The translations under genes were made by a program, and so were the position numbers. The notes below the pieces were generated by a model. The model was not told the DNA's origin. It did not search any database and was given only the letters and a program-made list of their open reading frames with translations. A stretch of 64,000 nt of DNA from JAFGPL01 sp963781805 (GTDB taxonomy: Bacteria; Bacteroidota; Bacteroidia; Bacteroidales; UBA10428), in the NCBI GenBank assembly GCA_963781805.1, contig CAWAHF010000004.1, forward strand, positions 310,001 to 374,000, read 5' to 3'. Positions 1 to 8,894 of this stretch are shown here, in pieces (the first letter of the stretch is position 1; each line of letters starts with the position of its first letter).

Positions 1-1
1 T

Positions 2-1078
2 GGTATGCACTCTTCCTATCATCATAATCTTTTGGCTCACCACAACAGCCGAATGCCCAGGCAGAATGGATGTAAAAATGAGGACAGACAAGTTACCTGG
101 GATTACCGAAATAATGTACATTACAACTGGGGAAAAACAAGCGCTTTTTATGGAGGTGACATTCACCTTACAACTGGTTTTTGTCATTCAAATCTTATCA
201 ATAACTATTATAAACCTGGTCCGGCAACAACTACTTCACTGAGCAGTCAGTATTTTTGCGCTCCAAGTGGGAGTATAGATACGATAAATTACGAATGGGG
301 CTTATGGTACCTTGAAGGCAATGTAATGTATAATAATCCTCAAAAAACAAACGATAATTTTTCAGGCTTATCAGGTCCAGAAGAACACAAAGCCCCATCT
401 ATTTTTGAGGTGGCTCCGGTAAATACCACAACAGCTGAACAAGCTTATATTGATGTTTTGGCAAATGCAGGAGCTACATTACCTAGACGAGATTCCATTG
501 ATCTTAGAATTATTAACGAGGTGGAAACCCAAACTGCCACTTTTGGTGGAGCCTATGGTATAGCAAAAGGAATTATTGACAGTCATACAAGTACAAAACC
601 TATTGGAGCTTCGCCAGATTGGGACGCTTGGGGAATTTATTCCACTGTAAGTAAATCTTATGCACCAATAGATAGCGATGAAGACGGGATACCTGATGCA
701 TGGGAAGATGCCAATGATTTAGATAAAACTAATATTGATGATGGGAAGATGATAACCGAAACAGGTTATAGTAATTTAGAAATCTATTTGAATGATCTGA
801 CGAAAAAAACCATCGTGAGTTCTTTTAATGTAAAGAAATATAAAGCGGATCAGGTTATTTTATACCCAAATCCGTCAAAAGAACATTTGCATATTTCTTC
901 ACCAGAAAAAATAGAGCAAATCACTATTTATAATATTTTAGGACAAAAAGAATTAGAAAAGTCAAATATTAATACTAATTCTCAGCTTAATATTAGTCAG
1001 TTAGCTAATGGAATTCATTTTGTTAATCTTAAACTGCAAAACCAAACCATTGCTGTTTATAAAATTATTAAAGAATAA
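2..1078 (+). CDS. PL1-family pectate lyase with T9SS sorting domain (5' truncated by window)
   Basis: The reading frame is open from the first bases of the window, so the true start lies upstream. The visible start YHHNLLAHHNSRMPR corresponds to the PL1 beta-helix motif FHHNLLADHTSRNPR, which is intact in the lyases at 52685 and 54740. It is followed by the DYRNNV.YNW and NNYYKPGP segments seen in all four PL1 proteins here. A calcium-binding DSDEDGIPDAWED loop follows at about visible residue 223. The last ~75 residues (YPNPSKE...IYNILGQ...LANGIHFVNL) are a type A T9SS C-terminal sorting domain, so the enzyme should be secreted or surface-anchored. Inferred role: endo-cleavage of homogalacturonan or pectate. 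Three bases separate it from the next lyase, so the two are co-transcribed. Confidence 0.88.
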   Translation, partial: GMHSSYHHNLLAHHNSRMPRQNGCKNEDRQVTWDYRNNVHYNWGKTSAFYGGDIHLTTGFCHSNLINNYYKPGPATTTSLSSQYFCAPSGSIDTINYEWGLWYLEGNVMYNNPQKTNDNFSGLSGPEEHKAPSIFEVAPVNTTTAEQAYIDVLANAGATLPRRDSIDLRIINEVETQTATFGGAYGIAKGIIDSHTSTKPIGASPDWDAWGIYSTVSKSYAPIDSDEDGIPDAWEDANDLDKTNIDDGKMITETGYSNLEIYLNDLTKKTIVSSFNVKKYKADQVILYPNPSKEHLHISSPEKIEQITIYNILGQKELEKSNINTNSQLNISQLANGIHFVNLKLQNQTIAVYKIIKE

Positions 1079-1081
1079 ATT

Positions 1082-2773
1082 ATGAAGAAAATGAGAAGAA
1101 TATATATTGTAGCATTTTTATTATGTTTTGCCTTTGCGGCCAAAGTAAGTTCTCAATACCCTAAATTAACAGAGGAGGAAAAGAAAGCATCAGAAGCTTA
1201 TCATATTATGTTTATGGCACATTCTGATAGTGCCTGGGCCATTGCCGAACCCATTGTTTTAGAGGAAGCTAAACATGGTAGGCCATATATACCCTGGGCA
1301 GGCCGACCAACAGATCTTCCACAGGCTGATATTCCTTCATTTCCCGGAGCAGAAGGAGGAGGTATGTATTCTTTTGGAGGTCGAGGAGGTGTAGTTATTG
1401 TGGTTTCCAGTCTTGATGATCAGGGATCTGGTACTTTGCGTGAGGCTTGTGAGAGAGGTGGTGCAAGGATTGTAGTTTTTAATGTGGCTGGAATTATTAA
1501 ACTGAAAACGCCATTAATAATTAGAGCTCCATATATCACTATTGCAGGACAAACAGCTCCGGGAGATGGAATATGTGTAGCTGGCGAATCGGTTTGGATT
1601 AATACACATGATGTAGTAATCCGTCATATGCGATTTCGTAGAGGAGAGACATGGGTTGGTAGAAGGGATGATGCTTTAGGTGGTAATCCGGTGGGCAATA
1701 TTATGATTGATCATGTTTCTGCATCATGGGGTCTGGATGAAAATATGTCGATTTATCGTCATATGTGGGATGATGGGACTGGTAAAAAGCCATTAAAGTT
1801 GCCAACCGTAAATATTACTATTCAAAACAGTATTTTTTCCGAAGCACTTGATACCTACAATCATTCTTTCGGAAGCACTTTGGGTGGAGAAAATTGCATG
1901 TTTGCACGTAACCTGTGGGCAAATAATGCCGGACGTAATCCTTCCATTGGATGGAACGGAGTTTTTAATTTCACCAATAATGTAGTGTATAACTGGAAGC
2001 ATCGCTCAGTCGATGGAGGTGATTACACGGCATTGTATAATATTATAAATAATTACTATAAGCCTGGGCCTGTAACACCCACGGATCAACCAGTTGGTCA
2101 TCGGATTTTAAAACCAGAAACAGGAAGAAGCAATCTTGGGCGACTTGTCTTTGGTCGTGCTTATGTAAATGGAAATGTAGTTGAAGGATTTCCTGAAATC
2201 ACCAAAAATAACTGGAATGGAGGAGTACAGATTGAAGATGAAAAAGATGCCGGCATATATACTGATAACCTGAAATGGAACAAGCCGTTTCCTATGGCTC
2301 CTGTATCTATTATGTCAGCAGAAGTTGCTTATAGTTATGTTCTCAACAATGCCGGAGCTACTTTACCCAAGCGAGACGCTGTTGACATGCGGATTATTAA
2401 ACAAGTAAAAGAAAATAGGGTGGACCTGGCAAATTATACGATAATTGATACCTTATATCAGTTTGAATACCGCAGACTGGGGAAAGATTCTTACAAATAT
2501 GGCATTATTACAGATATAGCTCAGGTAGGTGGATACCCTGCATATAAAGGAGAACCCAGAAAAGATACTGATTTGGATGGTATGCCTGATGTATGGGAGA
2601 AAAAATATGGATTAGATCCCAAAGACCCTAGTGATGCAAATGGTGATATAAGTGATGATGGATATACCAATATAGAAAAATACATTAATGGAATTGATCC
2701 GACCAAAAAGGTGGACTGGATAAATTTAAGGAACAATAAAGATGTTTTAAAAGAAAATGGGATAGGACTGTAA
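1082..2773 (+). CDS. PL1-family pectate lyase, no T9SS domain
   Basis: The 563-residue protein has an N-terminal signal peptide (KKMRRIYIVAFLLCFAFAAKVSS) and about 70 extra residues before the PL1 core begins at FPGAEGGG...GGRGG. Core motifs are TIAGQTAPGDGICV, VIRHMRFRRG, IMIDHVSASWGLDE and NNYYKPGP. The substrate-site segment reads AGRNPSIGWNG rather than SRNPRFCG. A calcium loop DTDLDGMPDVWEKKYGLDP lies near residue 495. It ends without a T9SS sorting domain, unlike the lyase before it, so a periplasmic or otherwise differently placed enzyme is likely. Family: polysaccharide lyases that cut alpha-1,4-galacturonan by beta-elimination. The start lies 3 bases after the preceding stop, in the same operon. 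Confidence 0.88.
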   Translation: MKKMRRIYIVAFLLCFAFAAKVSSQYPKLTEEEKKASEAYHIMFMAHSDSAWAIAEPIVLEEAKHGRPYIPWAGRPTDLPQADIPSFPGAEGGGMYSFGGRGGVVIVVSSLDDQGSGTLREACERGGARIVVFNVAGIIKLKTPLIIRAPYITIAGQTAPGDGICVAGESVWINTHDVVIRHMRFRRGETWVGRRDDALGGNPVGNIMIDHVSASWGLDENMSIYRHMWDDGTGKKPLKLPTVNITIQNSIFSEALDTYNHSFGSTLGGENCMFARNLWANNAGRNPSIGWNGVFNFTNNVVYNWKHRSVDGGDYTALYNIINNYYKPGPVTPTDQPVGHRILKPETGRSNLGRLVFGRAYVNGNVVEGFPEITKNNWNGGVQIEDEKDAGIYTDNLKWNKPFPMAPVSIMSAEVAYSYVLNNAGATLPKRDAVDMRIIKQVKENRVDLANYTIIDTLYQFEYRRLGKDSYKYGIITDIAQVGGYPAYKGEPRKDTDLDGMPDVWEKKYGLDPKDPSDANGDISDDGYTNIEKYINGIDPTKKVDWINLRNNKDVLKENGIGL

Positions 2774-2890
2774 AAAAATGGATTATCAAATTAAAAGAAA
2801 GTTGTTCAAACTTATTAATAAATGTAAATACCCGTTCGGGAATTAAATTTAAGATCAAATAAATAAATTGTTTAACTAAAATTTAAATGT

Positions 2891-5308
2891 ATGAGAAATT
2901 TAATCATGATGAAAAAAATGTGGGTCTCGCTACTCACTTTTACTCTCATTGGCCTAGATGCCAATGCAACTCAATTTCCTATCCCGATGGCGGCGGATAG
3001 TCTTGAGCATTTCATAGAAGGAGGCCTGGGTGCTAATTATGCAAATGGAGATACCATTGTCTTAACAGATCCCATCTATGTGGTAAATGGAACAGTGGAT
3101 TTATATCAGGGAGTTGTCATTATCGGAGATCCGGGATTAGGTCAGCGTCCTGAGCTACAGCTTAAAGATAATGGTTTTAGATTTAAGCAGGATTCAATTG
3201 GCATTGTAATTAAAGGAATAAACTTCAATGGCGCTACAAGGGATGATGGAAAGATTACTGCATATCTAGTGCGAAGTGACAATTTATCTGTCCATGATTC
3301 AATTTTTACAAGTATTATTATTGAAGACTGCGATGCTTGGAGTATAAAAGGTGGAGTACAACTACAAAAGGCCAAATGGGCTGTATATGACTCTGTAATA
3401 ATAAACAATTGTGTTTGGGGGAACATTATCGGAGATTGGGCTATAGATCCAAGAACTTGTTTTGCCAAAAAAATGGTTATAACAAATTCTACATTTTATA
3501 ACCTGAGTGTAGGATTCCTAAAGAATCCGGGATTTGCTGATGAAGATAATAATTTCGCAAAAGTACCTAAGGAGATAATTATCGATCACAATACATTTTA
3601 CAATATTGGAGGGGGTAACAATGCCTTAATTCAAATCAATGATCCAAAGGATTCTACAGTTACTCTATCTTTTACCAATAATATTGTAGAGAAACTTTAC
3701 GATCCTACCAATGTTAGACCATTTAGATTAGATCCTTCTGCTGGTACTTTCGATTTTAACACCAATGTTTTCTTTGACTTTATGCCAACAGAGGAAAGTA
3801 GAATGCAATATAGCCTTGATTCAACAGTGGCAAATCAAACCAATGTCACTGCTACAGGTACTATTACAAGCGATCCACAATTATTGGATGGACTAAAAGG
3901 TGATTTCAGATTTCCTATAAATTCAAGTTTGACTACTGCTGATATGGATGGTGGTCAAATTGGTGATCCAAGATGGACTGAATTTGAAGGTGTATATCTA
4001 TACGAACCAGAAGATATAGTTTTCACTTATACTCCTACTCAGTTGAAAGCTGCTATTATTCTTGCTAGTGGAGATACAGCGCTAAATTGGACTGTGGAGA
4101 ATGGCTATGATGGAACAAGTGGCGCTGCTCTTATTAATGATACTACTGGATTACTAAGTCCTGTATTAAGTGGAAAAGTTAAAGTTACAGCAACTTCCGA
4201 AGAGAATGGAGCATATTTTGATGAATTGATCGTATCCATTCAGGATTCAATACATATAGATAGTGTTGTATTAGGTGTTGACGGTGGTGGATTACCGGTA
4301 ATTAATACCAAAGAAGGTGGCTTAGATTTAATCGCTACTCTGTATCCTAGCGACCCAACAAACCCCAATATTGAATTTAGTGTAAGCGATGAATCACTAG
4401 CTGGATATTGGCCACGTTCTGGCGGAAAGTTAGAATTGGAAGCGATAGAAAATGGTGTTCTTTGGGTGACTGTTACCACTGAAGACGGAGGGCTACAGGA
4501 TTCACTTGCAATTACAATAACAAACCAAATATCAGTAGATTCTGTGGAAGTAGAAATTGATGGTGGTGCAGCTGATACTATTTCTAGCATTGGGGGAACA
4601 CTACAACTAAATGCAATTATTTATCCTGCCAATGCTGACAATCAGGATGTAGTATGGTCTGCAAATCCAGAATCTGTAGCAATAGTAGTAGACGGTCTGG
4701 TTACTTCAGTAGCTGAAGGAACAGTTACTATTACAGTAACTACAGACGATGGCAGTTATCAGGATTCAATTGATGTTCATGTAGTATTACCAGGTGCAAT
4801 TGCTGTTGAGTCTGTAGAAATTTCTATCGATGGAGGTGCATCAGATACTATTACTACCATAGGAGGAACTGTTCAATTAATTGCAACTATTACCCCAGAC
4901 AATGCTACCGATCAAGGAGTACAATGGTTTGTTGATCCTGCTGGTGTAGTAACAGTAGTAGATGGTCTCGTAACTTCTGTGGCTAATGGTGCAGCTACGG
5001 TAACAGTAACAACAGACGATGGTGGTAAAACTGATGCTATTGATATAATTGTTGATGTGCCAACTGGAATCGAAGAAAACCTAATGAATCAACTTAGAGT
5101 TTTACCGAACCCTGCAAATGATTTCATTTCATTAAATGTTTCACAACAATCTATGGTTACTATATATAATGTTGTTGGAAATATTGTAAAGAATCAAATT
5201 TTAGAAGTTGGTGGTTCTATCGATATTAGCGGGTTGGCTGATGGAGTATATATCGTAAATGCTGTTATCGGAGACAAGGTATTTACATTACGTTTTGTAA
5301 AAGAATAG
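2891..5308 (+). CDS. T9SS-exported right-handed beta-helix protein with tandem Ig-like (Big_2-type) repeats
   Basis: The 805-residue protein starts with a signal peptide. Met7 (position 2909, MKKMWVSLLTFTLIGLDANA) is an equally good start. Residues ~40-360 look like the beta-helix modules annotated DUF4957/DUF5123 in Bacteroidota PULs (repeated IIIEDC, VITNSTFYNL, IIIDHNTFYNIGG, LSFTNNIV). Residues ~365-730 form about four Ig-like repeats. The last two (VDSVEVEIDGGAADTISSIG and VESVEISIDGGASDTITTIG) are close copies of each other. The C-terminus (VLPNPANDFISLNV...IYNVVG...ADGVYIVN) is a T9SS type A sorting domain. No catalytic signature was seen, so a surface pectin-binding or accessory role is likelier than a lyase. 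It is the last gene before a strong terminator and 117 bases after the lyase stop. Confidence 0.75.
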   Translation: MRNLIMMKKMWVSLLTFTLIGLDANATQFPIPMAADSLEHFIEGGLGANYANGDTIVLTDPIYVVNGTVDLYQGVVIIGDPGLGQRPELQLKDNGFRFKQDSIGIVIKGINFNGATRDDGKITAYLVRSDNLSVHDSIFTSIIIEDCDAWSIKGGVQLQKAKWAVYDSVIINNCVWGNIIGDWAIDPRTCFAKKMVITNSTFYNLSVGFLKNPGFADEDNNFAKVPKEIIIDHNTFYNIGGGNNALIQINDPKDSTVTLSFTNNIVEKLYDPTNVRPFRLDPSAGTFDFNTNVFFDFMPTEESRMQYSLDSTVANQTNVTATGTITSDPQLLDGLKGDFRFPINSSLTTADMDGGQIGDPRWTEFEGVYLYEPEDIVFTYTPTQLKAAIILASGDTALNWTVENGYDGTSGAALINDTTGLLSPVLSGKVKVTATSEENGAYFDELIVSIQDSIHIDSVVLGVDGGGLPVINTKEGGLDLIATLYPSDPTNPNIEFSVSDESLAGYWPRSGGKLELEAIENGVLWVTVTTEDGGLQDSLAITITNQISVDSVEVEIDGGAADTISSIGGTLQLNAIIYPANADNQDVVWSANPESVAIVVDGLVTSVAEGTVTITVTTDDGSYQDSIDVHVVLPGAIAVESVEISIDGGASDTITTIGGTVQLIATITPDNATDQGVQWFVDPAGVVTVVDGLVTSVANGAATVTVTTDDGGKTDAIDIIVDVPTGIEENLMNQLRVLPNPANDFISLNVSQQSMVTIYNVVGNIVKNQILEVGGSIDISGLADGVYIVNAVIGDKVFTLRFVKE

Positions 5309-5332
5309 TTTTTAATGTAGATAATATTTATT

Positions 5333-5377
5333 GCCGCCTGGCAAATCTTTTATAGCTAATGCCAGGCGGCTTTTTTA
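5333..5377 (+). terminator. Rho-independent terminator after the beta-helix gene
   Basis: There is a perfect 11-bp stem, GCCGCCTGGCA (5333-5343) with TGCCAGGCGGC (5360-5370), and a 16-nt loop. Six T residues (5371-5376) follow directly. It lies 25 bases past the stop codon at 5308 and closes the first transcription unit. The rest of the 5309-5732 gap holds only short unsupported reading frames, and I saw no other element in it. Confidence 0.92.
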
Positions 5378-5732
5378 TCATTACAAATATCAATTTGAAC
5401 AAATAAGAGGAAAGATACAGATATCGCGGGTATGTCAGATAAGTACTGAAAGATAGGAGTCTTATACCCAAAACATTCATCATATGTAATATTAACAATA
5501 AGATGAGATGGATACCTATATTGAGAAGCATGTAGATGACAATACTCAAAAAATGCTGATAAGAAGAACCTAAAGAATAAAATATACATCTTGCTCAAAC
5601 TTAGAAGGATTGAACAATAGCATCTTGTAATTGCCTGCTTTTTGTATTCTGAACGAAGTAAAGAATTTTATGGAATTGATTTTTTTCTTTAGTAAATTGT
5701 TTTCTTTTTAAAAAGCTTAATTAGCATATAGA

Positions 5733-8700
5733 ATGGAGAAGAATCTAAGAATAATATTTTCAATATATGTAATTATTCTCTTTAATGGATATTTTATTCT
5801 CTCTGCCCAACAAGTATCTGCTCCAATATTTTCAGGCGATGATGGAAAACTTCATTATGCAATAGACAAACACGGAAATCAAATTCCTGATTTTTCCTTT
5901 TGTGGATATATGGGAGGAAATCGAAATATCCCCGATATTCCTGTCCGAATACGGGTTCCTGTTGTTCAGGGAGATGCCACAAATCTTATTCAATCAGCAA
6001 TTGATTATGTTGCTTCATTACCGGCAGATAAATATGGAATCAGGGGGGCCGTTCTTCTGGATAAAGGTACTTATGGGATTTCTGGTAACCTTGTAATTAA
6101 AGCTTCCGGAGTGATTCTGAGAGGTAGCGGAATGGATGATGGCGGAACGATTTTACTCGCTGGAGGGACAGATCGAAGGACACTCATCACTATAACAGGC
6201 AAAAATGACCAAAGGATTATCTTCTCATTGAAAATAACTGATCGTTATGTTCCGGTGAATAGCTTTGAGTTACGTGTAAATGATTCACATTCATTAAAAA
6301 CAGGTGATAGAATTTTTGTTCATCGTCCATCGACAGCTGAGTGGATCGATTTTCTTGGAATGAAAGAGTTTGGCGGAGAAACAGCATGGATTGGATGGAA
6401 ACCCGGAACCCGTGATTTGTTATGGGACAGAATCATTGTTTCCATAGATAAAGATTTAATTAAATTGAATGCCCCGATTACAACTTCCCTGGATCAAAAA
6501 TACGGAGGTGGAACAATCGAAAGGTATGATTGGAATGGCAGGATTTCTCAGACAGGCGTGGAAAATCTTTGCTGTGTTTCAGAATATGATACCAGTAATC
6601 AGAAAGATGAGTATCACAGCTGGATGGCTATAACTATGGAAAATGTTGAAAATTCATGGGTTCGACAGGTGACTTTTAAACATTTTGCGGGTTCTGCTGT
6701 GGCAGTCTATGAAACGGCAAGCCGAATAACGGTTGAAGATTGCAAATCTCTTTCGCCTGTTTCTGAAATAGGAGGTTTTCGAAGAAACACATTTTTTACC
6801 TCGGGTCAGCAGGTTCTCTTTCAGCGTTGCTATGCCGAATATGGAGATCATGATTTTTCAACAGGATTTTGTGCTGCCGGGCCAAACGCTTTTGTGCAAT
6901 GCCAATCGCATCGACCTTACAGTTATAGTGGGTCAATTGACAGCTGGTCCTCGGGAACACTTTTTGATATTGTAAATATTGACGGACAGGCACTCAGCTT
7001 CAGAAATCTTGGACAGGATGAACAGGGCGCAGGCTGGAATACTGCTAACAGCGTATTTTGGCAATGCACAGCGGCAAGAATAGATTGTTTCAATCCTCCT
7101 TCAGCTTGTAATTGGGCTTGTGGAACCTGGGCTCAGTTTTCGGGTAATGGCATTTGGTATGAACCAAATAGTCATATCAATCCGCGTAGTATATACTATG
7201 CACAACTTGCCAACCGGTTGGGTGATAGTATGCTGGAAAAGGCATATCTGCTCCCGGTTTCAACCGAAGCGTCAACCAGTCCCACCATCGAACAGGCTGC
7301 TGAATTTATTGTAAACTCCGTAAAGCCGCCTCTTTTGCTGACAGATTGGATTGATCAATCTTCAGAAAGAAATCCAATACCAATTAATACTGAAGGTATT
7401 AAGACTATATATGAAGTATTGTCAAAAAAACCTGAAACACCTAAAAAGCAATTACATGTTGCAGTTCAAAACGGATTGCTGGTTTGCGACGGATCGATGT
7501 TGACGGGTAGTCGTCACAATGTATCCTGGTGGCGGGGAAACATACGTCCCTATGCACTGAAAAATGCAACTCCGCATATCACACGATTTGTTCCCGGAAG
7601 AACAGGTACCGGTCTGACGGATGATTTGAATCAGGTTGTGGATTGGATGACAGGTAATCATATGGTTGCATTGGAACATAATTATGGTTTATGGTATGAT
7701 CGCCGGCGTGATGATCATGAGCGTATCCGCCGTCTTGATGGTGACGTCTGGCCTCCGTTTTATGAATTGCCATTTGCACGCAGTGGTTTAGGAACAGCCT
7801 GGGACGGACTGAGTAAATATGATTTGACAAAGTACAATACATGGTACTGGAACCGTTTGAAACAGTTTGCAGAATTGGCAGATCAAAACGGAGTACTTTT
7901 AATCCATCAAAACTATTTTCAACATAATATTCTGGAAGCCGGAGCGCACTGGGCCGATTTTCCCTGGCGTTCAGCCAACAATATAAATCATACAGGATTT
8001 CCGGAACCTCCGCCATATGCAGGAGATAAGCGTATTTTTATGGCAGAGCAGTTTTATGATGTCACCAATCCGGTTCGTCGTGAAATTCATAAGGCATATA
8101 TACGAAAATGCCTGGATAATTTTAAAGATGAAACCAATGTTATTCAACTAACCAGTGCCGAATATACGGGCCCGTTGCATTTTGTGCAGTTCTGGATCGA
8201 CGTGATTACAGAATGGGAAAAGGAAACAGGCAAAAATGTACTTATCGGTCTGAGCGCCACAAAAGATGTTCAGGATTCAATTTTAGCAGATCCCGTAAGG
8301 TCAAAAACTATTGATGTGATTGACATACGATACTGGCATTATCGGAAGGATGGATCAGCCTATGCACCCGAAGGCGGAAAAAATCTGGCGCCACGCCAGC
8401 ATGCAAGGTTGGTCAAACCGGGTGAATCCTCATTTGATCAGGTTTATCGTGCGGTTTCCGAATATCGAATGAATAATCCGGAGAAAGCTGTTATTTATTC
8501 TGCAACAGGAAGAGATAAGTTTGCATGGGCTGTATTTATGGCCGGAGGTTCAATACCGGAACTGCCGGAAATTTCAGATACGGTGTTCCTTAAAGATGCT
8601 GCAATTATGAAACCGGTCAATTTTTTTAATGCTCCAAAAGAAAGTTATGCCATTGGGAAAGAGAATCTTGGTATAATTATTTATTGCGAAACAGGTAATT

Positions 8701-8876
8701 CAATAGAGATTGATCTTACTTCCTTTAAGGGGGCCTATATTATAATGAAGATCGATTCGAAGACGGGTAAAGTCACAGATTCTCATAAACGAATTAAAGG
8801 AGGAAAAATCGAAAAAATTGAAAGCTTTGATAACCAACATCCCATAATATGGCTTAAAAAGGTTTCTGAATATTAA
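5733..8876 (+). CDS. Large beta-helix plus TIM-barrel-like protein (DUF6298-type), putative pectin-active enzyme
   Basis: The 1047-residue protein has a signal peptide (IIFSIYVIILFNGYFILSA). Residues ~60-540 are a pectate-lyase-like beta-helix: GDATNLIQSAIDYVASLPAD, GAVLLDKGTYGISGNLVIKASGVILRGSG, then many short repeated turns. Residues ~575-960 form a second module with a glycosidase-like look: WRGNIRPYALKNATPHITRFVPGR, ALEHNYGLWYDRRRDDHERIR, IQLTSAEYTGPLHF and VIDIRYWHYRKDG. I recall this architecture as the family annotated DUF6298, common in Bacteroidota pectin loci, but I could not check it. SAEYTG and DIRYW contain conserved-looking acidic residues. The second module could be a hydrolase. 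It starts the long accessory-enzyme operon, and the next gene begins 18 bases later. Confidence 0.7.
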   Translation: MEKNLRIIFSIYVIILFNGYFILSAQQVSAPIFSGDDGKLHYAIDKHGNQIPDFSFCGYMGGNRNIPDIPVRIRVPVVQGDATNLIQSAIDYVASLPADKYGIRGAVLLDKGTYGISGNLVIKASGVILRGSGMDDGGTILLAGGTDRRTLITITGKNDQRIIFSLKITDRYVPVNSFELRVNDSHSLKTGDRIFVHRPSTAEWIDFLGMKEFGGETAWIGWKPGTRDLLWDRIIVSIDKDLIKLNAPITTSLDQKYGGGTIERYDWNGRISQTGVENLCCVSEYDTSNQKDEYHSWMAITMENVENSWVRQVTFKHFAGSAVAVYETASRITVEDCKSLSPVSEIGGFRRNTFFTSGQQVLFQRCYAEYGDHDFSTGFCAAGPNAFVQCQSHRPYSYSGSIDSWSSGTLFDIVNIDGQALSFRNLGQDEQGAGWNTANSVFWQCTAARIDCFNPPSACNWACGTWAQFSGNGIWYEPNSHINPRSIYYAQLANRLGDSMLEKAYLLPVSTEASTSPTIEQAAEFIVNSVKPPLLLTDWIDQSSERNPIPINTEGIKTIYEVLSKKPETPKKQLHVAVQNGLLVCDGSMLTGSRHNVSWWRGNIRPYALKNATPHITRFVPGRTGTGLTDDLNQVVDWMTGNHMVALEHNYGLWYDRRRDDHERIRRLDGDVWPPFYELPFARSGLGTAWDGLSKYDLTKYNTWYWNRLKQFAELADQNGVLLIHQNYFQHNILEAGAHWADFPWRSANNINHTGFPEPPPYAGDKRIFMAEQFYDVTNPVRREIHKAYIRKCLDNFKDETNVIQLTSAEYTGPLHFVQFWIDVITEWEKETGKNVLIGLSATKDVQDSILADPVRSKTIDVIDIRYWHYRKDGSAYAPEGGKNLAPRQHARLVKPGESSFDQVYRAVSEYRMNNPEKAVIYSATGRDKFAWAVFMAGGSIPELPEISDTVFLKDAAIMKPVNFFNAPKESYAIGKENLGIIIYCETGNSIEIDLTSFKGAYIIMKIDSKTGKVTDSHKRIKGGKIEKIESFDNQHPIIWLKKVSEY

Positions 8877-8894
8877 TCTGTTAAATTAGGAATT

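Noticed and set aside
5328..5598. Two short minus-strand reading frames (73 and 80 residues) after the terminator
   Set aside because: They overlap each other and the terminator hairpin, have no domain, and lie in featureless A/T-rich intergenic DNA.
7579..8016. Minus-strand 145-residue frame within the 5733 gene, and similar long antisense frames (for example 12523-13032 and 54040-54432)
   Set aside because: They are shadows of strongly supported coding frames, without domains or start contexts.
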